In this document: positions 7,652 through 17,035 of the stretch, in pieces | Layout of the letters: each line of letters begins with the position of its first letter | Position numbering within the stretch: the first letter of the stretch is position 1 | NCBI GenBank assembly: GCA_014238595.1 | Contig: JABAAV010000009.1 | Span: 1-23,799 of the forward strand | DNA: 23,799 bases | Direction of reading: 5' to 3' | From: Myxococcales bacterium | GTDB taxonomy: Bacteria > Myxococcota_A > Polyangia > Haliangiales > J016 | The notes under the pieces: generated by a model | What the model was told of the DNA's origin: nothing | What the model saw: only the letters and a program-made list of their open reading frames with translations | Databases searched by the model: none | Translations under genes and position numbers: made by a program

Positions 7652-10600
7652 TCACTGTCTGAGAAGATAAATTTCCTTGTTGAGAATATCCCAAGAAGGA
7701 CGAAATAAGATAAAGCCATCGCCTTCTGTGGAATGCGCTTTTGTTCCTCGCACAAAAGCATAAAACATTCCACCACAAGATTCTTCGTATTCTTTTTCTG
7801 TAGAAACAGAGAGAAACTGTGTCATTGCCATCAAATATATAAACATCTGTGTGTGGTAATGCTGATTGACACATTGTTGCATTGTCGTTTGTTGATAATC
7901 ATCAAGGACATCACTCTTCCAATCTAACAGATATGTTTTATTGTCTTGCTGAAAAACAAGATCGATATATCCTTTAATGTATTTTGATTGCTTTTCTTGT
8001 GATGATTTAGATAAAAATTCAATTTCACGATATTGTTTGGATTGAGTACACAGTGGTGAAAGATACGAGGATGCCACGGAACTATTTGATTTTTGTGTGA
8101 TTGGTTTGTTGGGAAGATGAGACGTAATACTGTTATAAACAATGTGTTTTGATGCGATGAGATGTTTAGAGGCAATGCTGTGAATGATTGCAGAATGTTC
8201 AAACAAATCATTGATGTAAGGATGCGTATGCCATTGTTCAAAGGACTCTGGTTTGATTTGGTGGGGGATTTTTTCGAAGATATAATGCAAAAAATTCCCA
8301 GAGACCGCACCTCGTGGAGGGCTGAATGATGTTGTTGTGATTGTATCATCTGTTGGTTTAACAATAAGCGACGGTGGGACATCTGCTTTTTGTTCTGCTT
8401 TCATTTGACTGTATGAGGTCGTGTTTCGAGATTCTCTGTGTTGATGAACATACTGTTGCAGTGTTTCGTGTGACCAAGGATTGTTGACTACGGTTGGATT
8501 CCATTGCTCAAGGGGTAACTGCAGTGATGTTTTTTGAGATGGTGTTACAGATGAATTGGATGAATTAGAAAACAGCTTGATACGCTGATTAATCGCTTGA
8601 TACCAAGATGACTTGTCTTCTTGAAAAGAAGGCAATACAAGTTGTTTTTTCGCACGTGTTAACGCGACATAAACGAGACGACGATCTTCTGCATCAATTT
8701 CCTGTTCATAGAGTTTGTGTTTCGTAGAACCAATGGTGTCAATAGATACAAAAGAGTGAAAATCATCATTGAGCGTTTCATGCCAAAGATAAGGTCCTTG
8801 ATGGTTGTTTCTCGAAGTAGCCAACCCACCACAAAGATAAACAATGTCTGCTTCAAGACCTTTGCTTGCATGAATAGTCATGACCTGAACAGATGCATGG
8901 GTTGATTCGATTTTTAAAGCCAAAGAATTATTCATCGTATCTACAGAGTCGCGATTTCCAAAATCAATAACATGCTGTTCAATTAAACATCGTAGATGAT
9001 CAATCAATGATTCAAATGGAAGAGATTGTTTTGAAATAATTTCAAAAAGCAAATCCATGCAATGAACATAATTTGTTTTTGAACGATGATTATTGGAAAA
9101 GAAAATCTCACGTTCTAACACACCACTTTCATAAAGAATTTGATGAAACAAAACAGGGTAGTTTTGCTCCTTGGCTAATAAATGCCAAGTCAGTAATGTC
9201 GCTTTTGTCTTGTGATCTGATGCATTGATGGGGATAGCAAAGAAAGGCCCTGATTGTGCTCTTTGAAACGCTGTTTTATTTGTGTGATATTGAATACCTA
9301 TCAACAAATCTAAAACATCATTGGCTTCCGGTGTTTTGAAAATATTATTGTCAGATGATGAACTATGTACAACACAGCGAATGCTGTGTTCATTGAATAC
9401 CTCTGCTATAGTTGCAACTTCTTTGTTTGTTTTGGCAAGAACAAAAATACTCTCAGATGTAATATTTACTTCATGGGATGAATGCTTGAGTCTTTCTTGG
9501 ATATCTTGAGCAACAGCCATGATCGCTGATTTTTTATTGTCCAAAGAAAGCGTTCGAATGGGGGAACAAGTAGAGGTGTTATCTGAAGCAATGGCTGGGG
9601 CATAGGTGATTTTTTCACCAAATTCGAATGGTTTATCGTTGTCATTGTTGGGAGCAAAGAATTGATTCAAGGATTGAACAAGCAATGATGTTGCTCGATG
9701 ATTTGTTTTCAATACACAATGTTGTGCTCCTTTCTTTTCTAACTCATGACATGCGTGCATATATGTATAAATATCAGCATTTCTAAATCGATAGATAGAT
9801 TGTTTTGGATCTCCAACAATAGACAACACATGATTGTCATGACTATCAACAAAAAGTTGTTTAAAGATTGACCATTGAATTTGGTCGGTATCTTGAAATT
9901 CATCGACAAAAACAAAGCCATAGTTGTTTCGTATGCTTTCTTTAAAGGCTTCGTTTTCTCTGAGTGATTGCTCTGTGAGTGTTAATAGATCTTGATAATC
10001 AAAAAAACCTTGTTGTTGTTTTGTTTTTTCAAAAGCGTTTTTGAGAACGGGAAGAAACAATGTGATAATAAAACGATTTAAGGTGAGTTGAGTTAACAAT
10101 TCAACCAATGTGTCTAACTGATGACAAATACCTTTTTTGGGTTTGAGATATTTAAGAGCATCTTTTGTTTGTTTTGTCTCTAGTTGATAAATAAACAAAG
10201 GAAGATCATTGGTTTTTTGAAAAGCTGACAAAGAACGTGACAAGGTATGACAATGTTTTGCAATAGTTTTGCATGTTACAGACTTTGTGCGAGTTTCTAT
10301 GAGGTCTTTATAAAAGGTGGAATCAACAACAGATTGTTTGTCAATAGTTGTGAGACTGTCAAGATAGCGTATTTGATGTAATGTATCTTTAATCGCATTG
10401 ATATCTAATGGATTGATGATGGTGTGTTCATCAACATTGAGATGTTTGAACAAAAGATCAAACATATTGTTTGTAGCAAAATGAGAAGAATTTTTTGATG
10501 GAAACAATGGCCGATTGCTTTTAAGCCATATGTCGAGCCAAGGATGTAACTCTGGATCAATGGTGATATGATGTTTGATACAATCTAAAAAAACACATTG

Positions 10601-11035
10601 TAAAAGAACATTGTTTGAACTGATTTGTTGATCAAACAAATACCCATTGTCAAACGCATGATTGGATAATATTCGTTGACAAAATCCATGAATGGTGTGA
10701 ATCGCAGCATTGTCGAAATCTTCGAGTGCTTGTTGAAGACAACGCTGGATAGATGGAGTAATTGTCCAACATGAATCAGACGGTGTTTTTTCTGATTGTG
10801 TTAATATTTTTTCTATTAAATTACGGATTCTATGTTTGATTTCTGCGGCGGCTTTTTTTGTGAACGTGACAACCAAGATTTGATCAACACTGGTATTTTC
10901 ATTAATCAAAAGATGGATAAAACGATGCTCTATCCAAAACGTTTTTCCAGTACCTGCTGAAGCCTCTACAATGACATGTGTATCGCATGGAATGGATAAA
11001 ACATCAGAAGGCACAGAATAATATGTTGTATTCAT
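7652..11035 (-). CDS. recB: RecB, 3'-5' helicase and nuclease subunit of exonuclease V
   Basis: RecB is the SF1A motor and the only nuclease of RecBCD. At 1127 residues it is slightly shorter than the 1180 of E. coli. Helicase motifs in order are Walker A ASAGTGKT (25-32, K31), VVTFTKKAAAEI (Ia), Walker B FVDEFQDTD, GDPKQSIYRFR (III), MTIHASKGLEADIVYL (V) and RLVYVALTRAK (VI). The C-terminal PD-(D/E)xK nuclease domain (about the last 250 residues) has its full active site: the histidine in GNFLHYIFEK, the aspartate in KGYIDLVF, D1038 and K1040 in LLDWKSD, and the following QHYHTQ motif. Both activities should therefore be intact. It begins inside the recC stop (ATGA overlap, 11032-11035) and is followed by recD after 5 bp. 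Its motifs and neighbours rule out AddA, whose partner would be AddB. Confidence 0.96.
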   Translation of the reverse strand: MNTTYYSVPSDVLSIPCDTHVIVEASAGTGKTFWIEHRFIHLLINENTSVDQILVVTFTKKAAAEIKHRIRNLIEKILTQSEKTPSDSCWTITPSIQRCLQQALEDFDNAAIHTIHGFCQRILSNHAFDNGYLFDQQISSNNVLLQCVFLDCIKHHITIDPELHPWLDIWLKSNRPLFPSKNSSHFATNNMFDLLFKHLNVDEHTIINPLDINAIKDTLHQIRYLDSLTTIDKQSVVDSTFYKDLIETRTKSVTCKTIAKHCHTLSRSLSAFQKTNDLPLFIYQLETKQTKDALKYLKPKKGICHQLDTLVELLTQLTLNRFIITLFLPVLKNAFEKTKQQQGFFDYQDLLTLTEQSLRENEAFKESIRNNYGFVFVDEFQDTDQIQWSIFKQLFVDSHDNHVLSIVGDPKQSIYRFRNADIYTYMHACHELEKKGAQHCVLKTNHRATSLLVQSLNQFFAPNNDNDKPFEFGEKITYAPAIASDNTSTCSPIRTLSLDNKKSAIMAVAQDIQERLKHSSHEVNITSESIFVLAKTNKEVATIAEVFNEHSIRCVVHSSSSDNNIFKTPEANDVLDLLIGIQYHTNKTAFQRAQSGPFFAIPINASDHKTKATLLTWHLLAKEQNYPVLFHQILYESGVLEREIFFSNNHRSKTNYVHCMDLLFEIISKQSLPFESLIDHLRCLIEQHVIDFGNRDSVDTMNNSLALKIESTHASVQVMTIHASKGLEADIVYLCGGLATSRNNHQGPYLWHETLNDDFHSFVSIDTIGSTKHKLYEQEIDAEDRRLVYVALTRAKKQLVLPSFQEDKSSWYQAINQRIKLFSNSSNSSVTPSQKTSLQLPLEQWNPTVVNNPWSHETLQQYVHQHRESRNTTSYSQMKAEQKADVPPSLIVKPTDDTITTTSFSPPRGAVSGNFLHYIFEKIPHQIKPESFEQWHTHPYINDLFEHSAIIHSIASKHLIASKHIVYNSITSHLPNKPITQKSNSSVASSYLSPLCTQSKQYREIEFLSKSSQEKQSKYIKGYIDLVFQQDNKTYLLDWKSDVLDDYQQTTMQQCVNQHYHTQMFIYLMAMTQFLSVSTEKEYEESCGGMFYAFVRGTKAHSTEGDGFILFRPSWDILNKEIYLLRQ

Positions 11036-14000
11036 GATGTTTTTGATTTGGGTATGTTTTTGAAAAAATGAGCAAATCGTGATTCAAAAATATCTTCAAG
11101 AGGATCCATGGCAACAATCTCATCTGAAACGAGATAAGTGCTCTTATGAGGAATGGGAAAATACTGTATTGTTTGAGCAGCAGATTTGTTTGTGAATTTT
11201 TTAATGGCATCATTAAAAGACACATTTAAATATGATGGTTGGATCAGATCAGAGAGTAGCTTGTTAAGAAAAAAATTGGCTTGTTGTTTTGAACGCGGAT
11301 CAAAAAGCATTTTACTTGATTTACCGTCTTTCTTAAGAACAATAGAATCAAACGGTTTGTCTTCCGACAGATTATCTGATGCTACCAATATCGCTTGATA
11401 CAGATAGCCAACCAGATGATCCTCCAACGATTCTTTTGATCGTTGTATCGGATGAATATAGCCATCCTTTTCATCAGAAGACACAATACCATGGATGGTA
11501 CTTTCCTTGATGGTGATATCAATCTCTTGTTCTTTGTAATGCGGTTTAATTGTAAAGGTTAATGGATCCACTGTAATGGATTGCATTGTATAGTTGTTGT
11601 CAGTGATGTATTGATTCCATTGATCTAAACATTCAAGATGTTTATGTCTATCTGCTTCATAGAAAATGCCTATCGGTGCTTGATCGCGATGTTGTTTCAA
11701 TGCCATGTGCTTCTCGTAAGACGATTCATCATAAGGTTGTGTATAAAAAATATCTCGAAGCATTGGTGATGAATCTTTGGGTTCAAGAGAAAATGATTCA
11801 TGAAACAATGCCCATGAAGAATAAACTTCAGATTGAACGTTGAGGACACTTCTCATATAGCCTTCACTGGGGTTTTTAAGAAAAGCGATGAGCTGACTTA
11901 ATGAAACTGATAATGTTTTGATGATGCTTTCATGCTCTGAAACAGGATAGAGATCTAAGATTGATTGTATTTGAGGTTGATTGCTAATGAGCTTTCGTAT
12001 GTGTTCACGATTATCAAAAGAGATCGCTTGTTGTTTTTCAATATCTCGTTGAAGTATTGCCGCTTGTTGTTGTGTGGCTAAAAACGGAAGCAGAGATGTT
12101 GTTTCATCAGAAACCTTGTCTGGTGTTATGATTGATAACTTTGAATTATCCACAATCATATAATTAAGGTTGCTTATTAAACTGGAAGGGAGCAATGATT
12201 CTCCCGTCGTTTCATGAATGTTTTTATAAGAAATGAAAATATTATGTTTTGTTCCATATAATGCCGATAGAAAATGAACCGTTTTCATGACTCGATGATT
12301 GTTGTCGAATGATTCATTGGACAAATGAGACAAGTCTAATGAATGCGTTGAGGTAAGTTCTTGCAAAGCACCTTCATTGGTGCCCATGAGAAACAAATAA
12401 TCAAAGGTGCGATGTTGTAGCTCGTCAATCGGTGCCACAGCAACACCAACAGTTGCTGATGAAATACTGTTTCCCCATGATTGTGGTAAAAATTGTTTAG
12501 CAATGACATAGGGCATCTCAATGTTATTGCCCCAGACATCAATTTTTTTAAAATCATAAATTTCATTCCGTATCTTTTGTAGAAGTGTTCTGTCTTCATC
12601 AGATGTTGGTCTGATATAAGTGTTATCAATTGTTTTTAGAAAGAAGTTTGTCCAGTGATTGAGTGATTGTTTTTTGTGTTGAACAGATAGAATATCATCA
12701 AGCAAAAATCGAACAATAGAAATGAAATATCCCATATTGATGACATTATCTTCATCCAATGAATGATATTGACCTTGTTTTGTCGTAACGCTGCCATGTT
12801 TTATAAACGCAGTGAGACTTAAACGCTTTAATGCACGTTCCCATGTGAAGTGACCTTCAGAATCATAAGAATTTTTTCGCCGGTCTTGGGTTTCATAAAT
12901 TCCCAATAGATCAATCCATTGCCGCCATTGCATTGGATTTGCATGAAGGAGATGTTCTGTTAATGCAGGATGATTCAAGATAGGGATCACAGCATCTCGA
13001 GTCAAAGGCTGCAGAGGAAGTTCGAACAGTCGATTGATTAAATCAAGAATAATACTCGTTGATGACAACGATGTTTGTATGTGAGTTATTGGAATATTGC
13101 CTGCCCCAGAAAAACAAGAAGCAATGTGATTGCGATAGAGCGTTGTATCTTGACAGGGAAGTCCAATAGCGATGTTTGAAAAACTCAATGATGAATCGGT
13201 TTTCATTAGATCAATGATGGTCTGTGTGATGGTTTGAACTTCATGTCGAATATTTTTGTATGGTGTCACTGTGATGGATGCGGGTTGTTGTGATGAATGT
13301 TCATGATGATTGATGGGCAATTCAACAAGCGTTTGTTTAGAAGCGTTGAGAAGCGCGGTGTAGTTTTGTTTCAGGCATGTTTTCAATGAAATGAAATTGT
13401 TTTCAGGAAGGTGAAATAAAGGATAATAAATGTTCAAATCAAGAATCGTAAACAAATGATTAATGACGGATAATTCACCTTGTTGTACGTATGAAAAACC
13501 AAAAATATGAACACTAGGAATGGATGTCTGTTTTGATAATGCTTTGATGTGATCATGAAGCGGTTTTAACGACGATTTTGGTGATGTTGTCTCGTGAAAC
13601 AAATGCTGCCATAGTTTTTGCTGCCATCGCTCATGTTTATTTGATGACAATAATTTATTGTGATTCCAATGATCAATAAGGACAGGATGAGTGACAGGGT
13701 ATGTTTCAAATAATGTGGATAGTGTCGATGCAAGTTGGTAGCGATGCGTTAAGATGAGTGTCTCTGAGATGTCGTTTTTTTTTGTGCTTGAAAAATAATT
13801 GTTGATAGGCGCCATAATCGGATCATCTAGAAATGCTTTGTCCGAAAAAAGATCATAGAGTTTCAATGTAAGGCGTTGTTGATTTGAAATACGTGGACGA
13901 TCGTTCCTGTTGGGAGGAATTAGGCTTAATAAAAACGTTCTCAATAATTTAAGAGAGACATTCATATAAATACCTTGGCTATCTGTTATTTTTTGTTTGA

Positions 14001-14133
14001 TGTGATTGCCCAGTGTTAATGTGGGAGTGACAATTGTTATTGAGCGCCAGGGCTCTTTTTGACGTGCTGTTTGTATTTCAGCAATGAGTGCATTAATCAA
14101 ATGATTGATATGATAAGAGCTATAAAAGGACAT
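11032..14133 (-). CDS. recC: RecC, Chi-recognition subunit of exonuclease V
   Basis: RecC is the scaffold of RecBCD. It splits the duplex and scans the 3' strand for the Chi sequence. The product is 1033 residues (E. coli 1122). Its family signature is spread out: an N-terminal YHINHLINALI-type start comparable to YHSNRLDVLEAL in E. coli, KRWQQKLWQHL-like and HIFGFSY segments in the inactive helicase half, an LPLQPLTRDAVIPILNHPAL segment, and the VAPIDELQHRTFDYLFLMGTNEGAL block. As expected, there is no functional Walker A. It is the first gene of the leftward recC-recB-recD operon; ptrA, found between recC and recB in E. coli, is absent. The ATG at 14133 faces mpl across 49 bp. A GAGG lies about 12 nt upstream, a poorly spaced ribosome-binding site. 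The Chi sequence used here cannot be deduced. Confidence 0.92.
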   Translation of the reverse strand: MSFYSSYHINHLINALIAEIQTARQKEPWRSITIVTPTLTLGNHIKQKITDSQGIYMNVSLKLLRTFLLSLIPPNRNDRPRISNQQRLTLKLYDLFSDKAFLDDPIMAPINNYFSSTKKNDISETLILTHRYQLASTLSTLFETYPVTHPVLIDHWNHNKLLSSNKHERWQQKLWQHLFHETTSPKSSLKPLHDHIKALSKQTSIPSVHIFGFSYVQQGELSVINHLFTILDLNIYYPLFHLPENNFISLKTCLKQNYTALLNASKQTLVELPINHHEHSSQQPASITVTPYKNIRHEVQTITQTIIDLMKTDSSLSFSNIAIGLPCQDTTLYRNHIASCFSGAGNIPITHIQTSLSSTSIILDLINRLFELPLQPLTRDAVIPILNHPALTEHLLHANPMQWRQWIDLLGIYETQDRRKNSYDSEGHFTWERALKRLSLTAFIKHGSVTTKQGQYHSLDEDNVINMGYFISIVRFLLDDILSVQHKKQSLNHWTNFFLKTIDNTYIRPTSDEDRTLLQKIRNEIYDFKKIDVWGNNIEMPYVIAKQFLPQSWGNSISSATVGVAVAPIDELQHRTFDYLFLMGTNEGALQELTSTHSLDLSHLSNESFDNNHRVMKTVHFLSALYGTKHNIFISYKNIHETTGESLLPSSLISNLNYMIVDNSKLSIITPDKVSDETTSLLPFLATQQQAAILQRDIEKQQAISFDNREHIRKLISNQPQIQSILDLYPVSEHESIIKTLSVSLSQLIAFLKNPSEGYMRSVLNVQSEVYSSWALFHESFSLEPKDSSPMLRDIFYTQPYDESSYEKHMALKQHRDQAPIGIFYEADRHKHLECLDQWNQYITDNNYTMQSITVDPLTFTIKPHYKEQEIDITIKESTIHGIVSSDEKDGYIHPIQRSKESLEDHLVGYLYQAILVASDNLSEDKPFDSIVLKKDGKSSKMLFDPRSKQQANFFLNKLLSDLIQPSYLNVSFNDAIKKFTNKSAAQTIQYFPIPHKSTYLVSDEIVAMDPLEDIFESRFAHFFKNIPKSKTS

Positions 14134-14182
14134 GTTGTGATTTGACCTCAGCCATCAACAAAGAGTAGGTTCGGCTGCAACG
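14134..14182. promoter_or_regulatory. Divergent intergenic region, recC / mpl
   Basis: Only 49 bp separate the start codons of recC (leftward) and mpl (rightward). At least one promoter must overlap coding sequence or use this short spacer. I see no convincing sigma-70 pair, operator or hairpin in it. Confidence 0.25.
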
Positions 14183-16033
14183 ATGAAATACCATCTTATA
14201 GGCATTGGGGGAATAGGCGTATCTGGTTTGGCGGGTTTACTGAAAGCCAAAGGTCATGATGTGCGCGGTTCTGATGAACATCTATATCTTCCCATGAGTG
14301 AATATATCGCTCAATTAGAGATTCCCGTATTTGAAGGGTATTTAAAAGAAAATCTGGCTTGGAATCCAGATGTAATTGTGGTGGGCAATGTCTGTCGAGA
14401 AACTCACGAAGAAGTCGTTGAAGCAAAGCGTCTAGGATTGCCATTGGCTTCTTTTCCGGAAGTATTAAATGAGCAGTTTTTGACGGATAAGGAACCCATT
14501 GTTGTTTTGGGCACACATGGCAAAACGACCACGACCTCGTTAATTGCACATCTGTTGTCTGATGCGGGTCAAGATCCGAGTTTTCTCGTGGGTGGTATTC
14601 CTTCTAATTTTGGAAAAAATTGGCAACTGGGTCAAGGTAAATATTTTGTGGTTGAAGGTGACGAATACGACACAGCATTTTTTGATAAAAAATCGAAATT
14701 TCTTCATTATCCCCCTAAAATAGCCATATTAACTTCGGTGGAAATGGATCATGTTGATATTTTTGATGACATTGAACATGTTCGTGCTGCATTTACTGAA
14801 TTTGTCGTTAATATGCCACCAGATGGTCTACTTTTAGTGGCTGCATCATCACCAGAAGCCTTGCTCATTAGTGAAAAGGCACCTTGTCCTGTTCAAATTT
14901 ATTCTTGTTCTGAACATGACAACTCAATCGAGGTTGATTGGCAAGCACGTGCGTTAGATATTTTGCCAGTAGGACGTAGTTCATTTTCTTTAGCTCATCA
15001 AGGAAATAAAAAAGGGACTACAGAGCACTATGAAACTAAATTGCTTGGTCAACATAACGTTGAAAATATTGTAGCGGCTATTGCAGTAGGCTATGCATGT
15101 GGTCTTGAGCATGCGGTTATCCAAAATGCAGTTGCTAGTTTTTCAGGAATAGCACGTCGACAAGAAATCAAAGGATTGGCGCATGGCGTGCTTGTCATTG
15201 ATGACTATGCTCATCATCCAACGGCTGTAGCCCAAACATTGCAAGCGATGCGTCAATGGCTTGGTGAACGTCGTTTGATTGTTTTATTTGAACCACGTTC
15301 AGCAACATCTCGACGAAATCTTTTTCAAAATGATTATGTTGATGCGCTTTCATTAGCGGATGTTGTATTTATTGCACCTGTTTTTCGTGGTGAAGAACTC
15401 GATGATCATGAGCGTTTGGATATTTTTGAACTTGCCCATGATTTACATACATTAGGTATTCAAACAGTACCTTATACTGATTTGAATGATTTAGTTTCAG
15501 AAGTGGTTGATTATGTACATCCTGGTGATGTGATTATAACGTTTAGTTCAGGAAACTTTGATAATATTCATGAAAAATTATTTCATGAATTTGAAGATGC
15601 GATTGTCCCTGCAAAAACATCGGACATTGAGAGTATCGGGCAATTACTTTCAGATTCACAGGTAAGTGATTGGGCGATTCGTAATAATAATATTTGTAAT
15701 TTTCATGTGCTTCGAAACAAACAGCGTATCATTGGTTGTATCGGACTGTGTGTGTTCGAAAAGCAAGCCATACTTCATTCATTGGCGGTTACTGAAATGT
15801 TTCGAAGCCAAGGGTATGGGTGGATTTTAGCAGATCGTATCATTGTGGATGTCAAACAGCGAGATATTAAAGATCTTTACCTGTTTGCAACGGAACAAAT
15901 GAGTGATTTTTTTTCGATCAAACTTGGGTTTACGCCAATCTCTTGGAATAAACTACCGACGAATATTGCTCAATCCGAATTGAGTAAACAGTTTGATCCT
16001 GAAATGTTTTTCCCCATGAAAGTCACTGTATAA
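14183..16033 (+). CDS. mpl: Mpl murein-tripeptide ligase fused to a GNAT acetyltransferase domain
   Basis: Residues 1 to about 468 form a complete Mur ligase of the Mpl type, which re-attaches the recycled tripeptide L-Ala-gamma-D-Glu-meso-DAP to UDP-MurNAc in the cytoplasm. Evidence is the N-terminal Rossmann loop IGIGGIGVSGLA (6-17), RGSDEHLYLPMS, the ATP loop GTHGKTTTT (110-118, K114), EGDEYDTAFFDKKSKF (about 158-173), the HN in GQHNVEN, DDYAHHPTA (340-348) and EPRSATSRRN. The DEYD...FFDKRSKF-like block and the late DYAHHPT/EPRS pattern distinguish Mpl from MurC. Usual Mpl length is about 450; this protein is 616. The extra part, about 475-616, is a GNAT fold with the acetyl-CoA motif RSQGYG (541-546) preceded by LHSLAV, and ends like the NAGS/ArsN2-type GNATs (FFSIKLGF, then a hydrophobic strand). 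The acetyl acceptor is unknown. No frameshift or linker stop separates the halves. Confidence 0.9.
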   Translation: MKYHLIGIGGIGVSGLAGLLKAKGHDVRGSDEHLYLPMSEYIAQLEIPVFEGYLKENLAWNPDVIVVGNVCRETHEEVVEAKRLGLPLASFPEVLNEQFLTDKEPIVVLGTHGKTTTTSLIAHLLSDAGQDPSFLVGGIPSNFGKNWQLGQGKYFVVEGDEYDTAFFDKKSKFLHYPPKIAILTSVEMDHVDIFDDIEHVRAAFTEFVVNMPPDGLLLVAASSPEALLISEKAPCPVQIYSCSEHDNSIEVDWQARALDILPVGRSSFSLAHQGNKKGTTEHYETKLLGQHNVENIVAAIAVGYACGLEHAVIQNAVASFSGIARRQEIKGLAHGVLVIDDYAHHPTAVAQTLQAMRQWLGERRLIVLFEPRSATSRRNLFQNDYVDALSLADVVFIAPVFRGEELDDHERLDIFELAHDLHTLGIQTVPYTDLNDLVSEVVDYVHPGDVIITFSSGNFDNIHEKLFHEFEDAIVPAKTSDIESIGQLLSDSQVSDWAIRNNNICNFHVLRNKQRIIGCIGLCVFEKQAILHSLAVTEMFRSQGYGWILADRIIVDVKQRDIKDLYLFATEQMSDFFSIKLGFTPISWNKLPTNIAQSELSKQFDPEMFFPMKVTV

Positions 16034-16048
16034 AGCAGTGATGTCACG

Positions 16049-17035
16049 ATGAAGATAGGCACTCTTGAAATCAAGCATCCTGTATTACTTGCACCTATGG
16101 CTGCTGTGACGGATCTTCCATTTCGCACCATCTGTGAAGAGCATGGTGTTGGATTAACGATTACAGAATTTTTATCAGCACATGCACTCAAAGCTGGTGC
16201 ATCAAAAACAGTAGATAAGATGACACCATCATTATTTGATCGTCCGTTTGGTGTTCAGATTTTTGGACGTGATGTCAATGCCATGATTACAGGGGCAACG
16301 ATGGCATGTACCATCGGTGCGTCATTGATCGATATTAATATGGGTTGTCCCGCAAAACGTGTTGTTGCAGGGGCATGTGGTAGTGCCTTGATGAAAGAGC
16401 CTACATTAGCCCAAGAATTGGTTTCATCGATTCGACAAGCGATACCCGAACATATTCCGATTACGGTCAAACATCGTTCAGGGTGGGATGCAACATCCCT
16501 TAATGCCCCAGAGTTTGCTTGTGCCATGGTTGAAGCTGGCGCATGCATGATTACAGTCCATGGTCGTAGTCGAAAACAAGGATTTAGTGGCAGCACTGAT
16601 TTGTCAATCATTCGTCGTGTTCGTGAGGCTGTTCCGGTTGATGTTCCTGTGGTTGGTAATGGTGATGTGACTGATGTTGAACGTTATCGCCAGATGAAAG
16701 AAGAAACAGGATGTGATGCTGTGATGATTGGTCGTGGTGCGATGGGGAATCCTTGGTTGTTTCGTAGGATTGTTGCTATTGAATCAGGCAATATCGATCC
16801 CGGTCCTCCAACCTGCCAAGAGCGAGTCGAGGTTTTCCAACGTCATGTAGAATTGTTATATCAACAAAAATCACAACGATTGATTCATGAAATTCGTAAG
16901 GCCTCAGCATGGTATGCCAAAGGACTATACGGTGCTAACAAATTTCGTCAGAAAGCTTGGTCGATTGATGATTGTGAATTGTTGGTGACTCAAGCGACCG
17001 ACTATCTCAAAAATCAGAGCGAGTGTGCTGCTTAA
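16049..17035 (+). CDS. dusB: tRNA-dihydrouridine synthase, DusB type
   Basis: This is an FMN-dependent, NADPH-using reductase that converts specific uridines in tRNA to dihydrouridine. The 328-residue length is typical (321 in E. coli DusB). The TIM-barrel shows the LLAPMAAVTDLPFR start, the FGVQIFG strand, INMGCPAKRV with the catalytic proton donor C100, TVKHRSGW, TVHGRSRKQGFSG, VVGNGDV and the phosphate-binding MIGRGAMGNPW. A helical C-terminal RNA-binding domain follows (about 245-328). The short RKASAWYAKG segment resembles the R-K-H-xxWYxxG of DusB/NifR3 proteins, which favours DusB over DusA or DusC. It lies 15 bp after mpl and is probably co-transcribed. Its stop overlaps that of the convergent acyltransferase by 3 bp. 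Confidence 0.93.
   Translation: MKIGTLEIKHPVLLAPMAAVTDLPFRTICEEHGVGLTITEFLSAHALKAGASKTVDKMTPSLFDRPFGVQIFGRDVNAMITGATMACTIGASLIDINMGCPAKRVVAGACGSALMKEPTLAQELVSSIRQAIPEHIPITVKHRSGWDATSLNAPEFACAMVEAGACMITVHGRSRKQGFSGSTDLSIIRRVREAVPVDVPVVGNGDVTDVERYRQMKEETGCDAVMIGRGAMGNPWLFRRIVAIESGNIDPGPPTCQERVEVFQRHVELLYQQKSQRLIHEIRKASAWYAKGLYGANKFRQKAWSIDDCELLVTQATDYLKNQSECAA

Noticed and set aside
7647..7874. N-terminal extension of the recD reading frame into recB
   Set aside because: The frame is open, but it lies entirely within the recB nuclease coding region, has an odd Arg/Cys/Trp-rich composition and no RecD similarity. The ATG at 7646 gives the normal RecD length.
7652..14133. AddA/AddB (RexAB) instead of RecBCD
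   Set aside because: Three separate subunits are present, including a RecD helicase with its own motifs, and RecC lacks the AddB-type active ATPase and Fe-S nuclease features.
14183..16033. MurC rather than Mpl
   Set aside because: The EGDEYDTAFFDKKSKF block and the lack of neighbouring mur/fts cell-division genes fit Mpl. The MurC-like N-terminal glycine loop is shared by both families.
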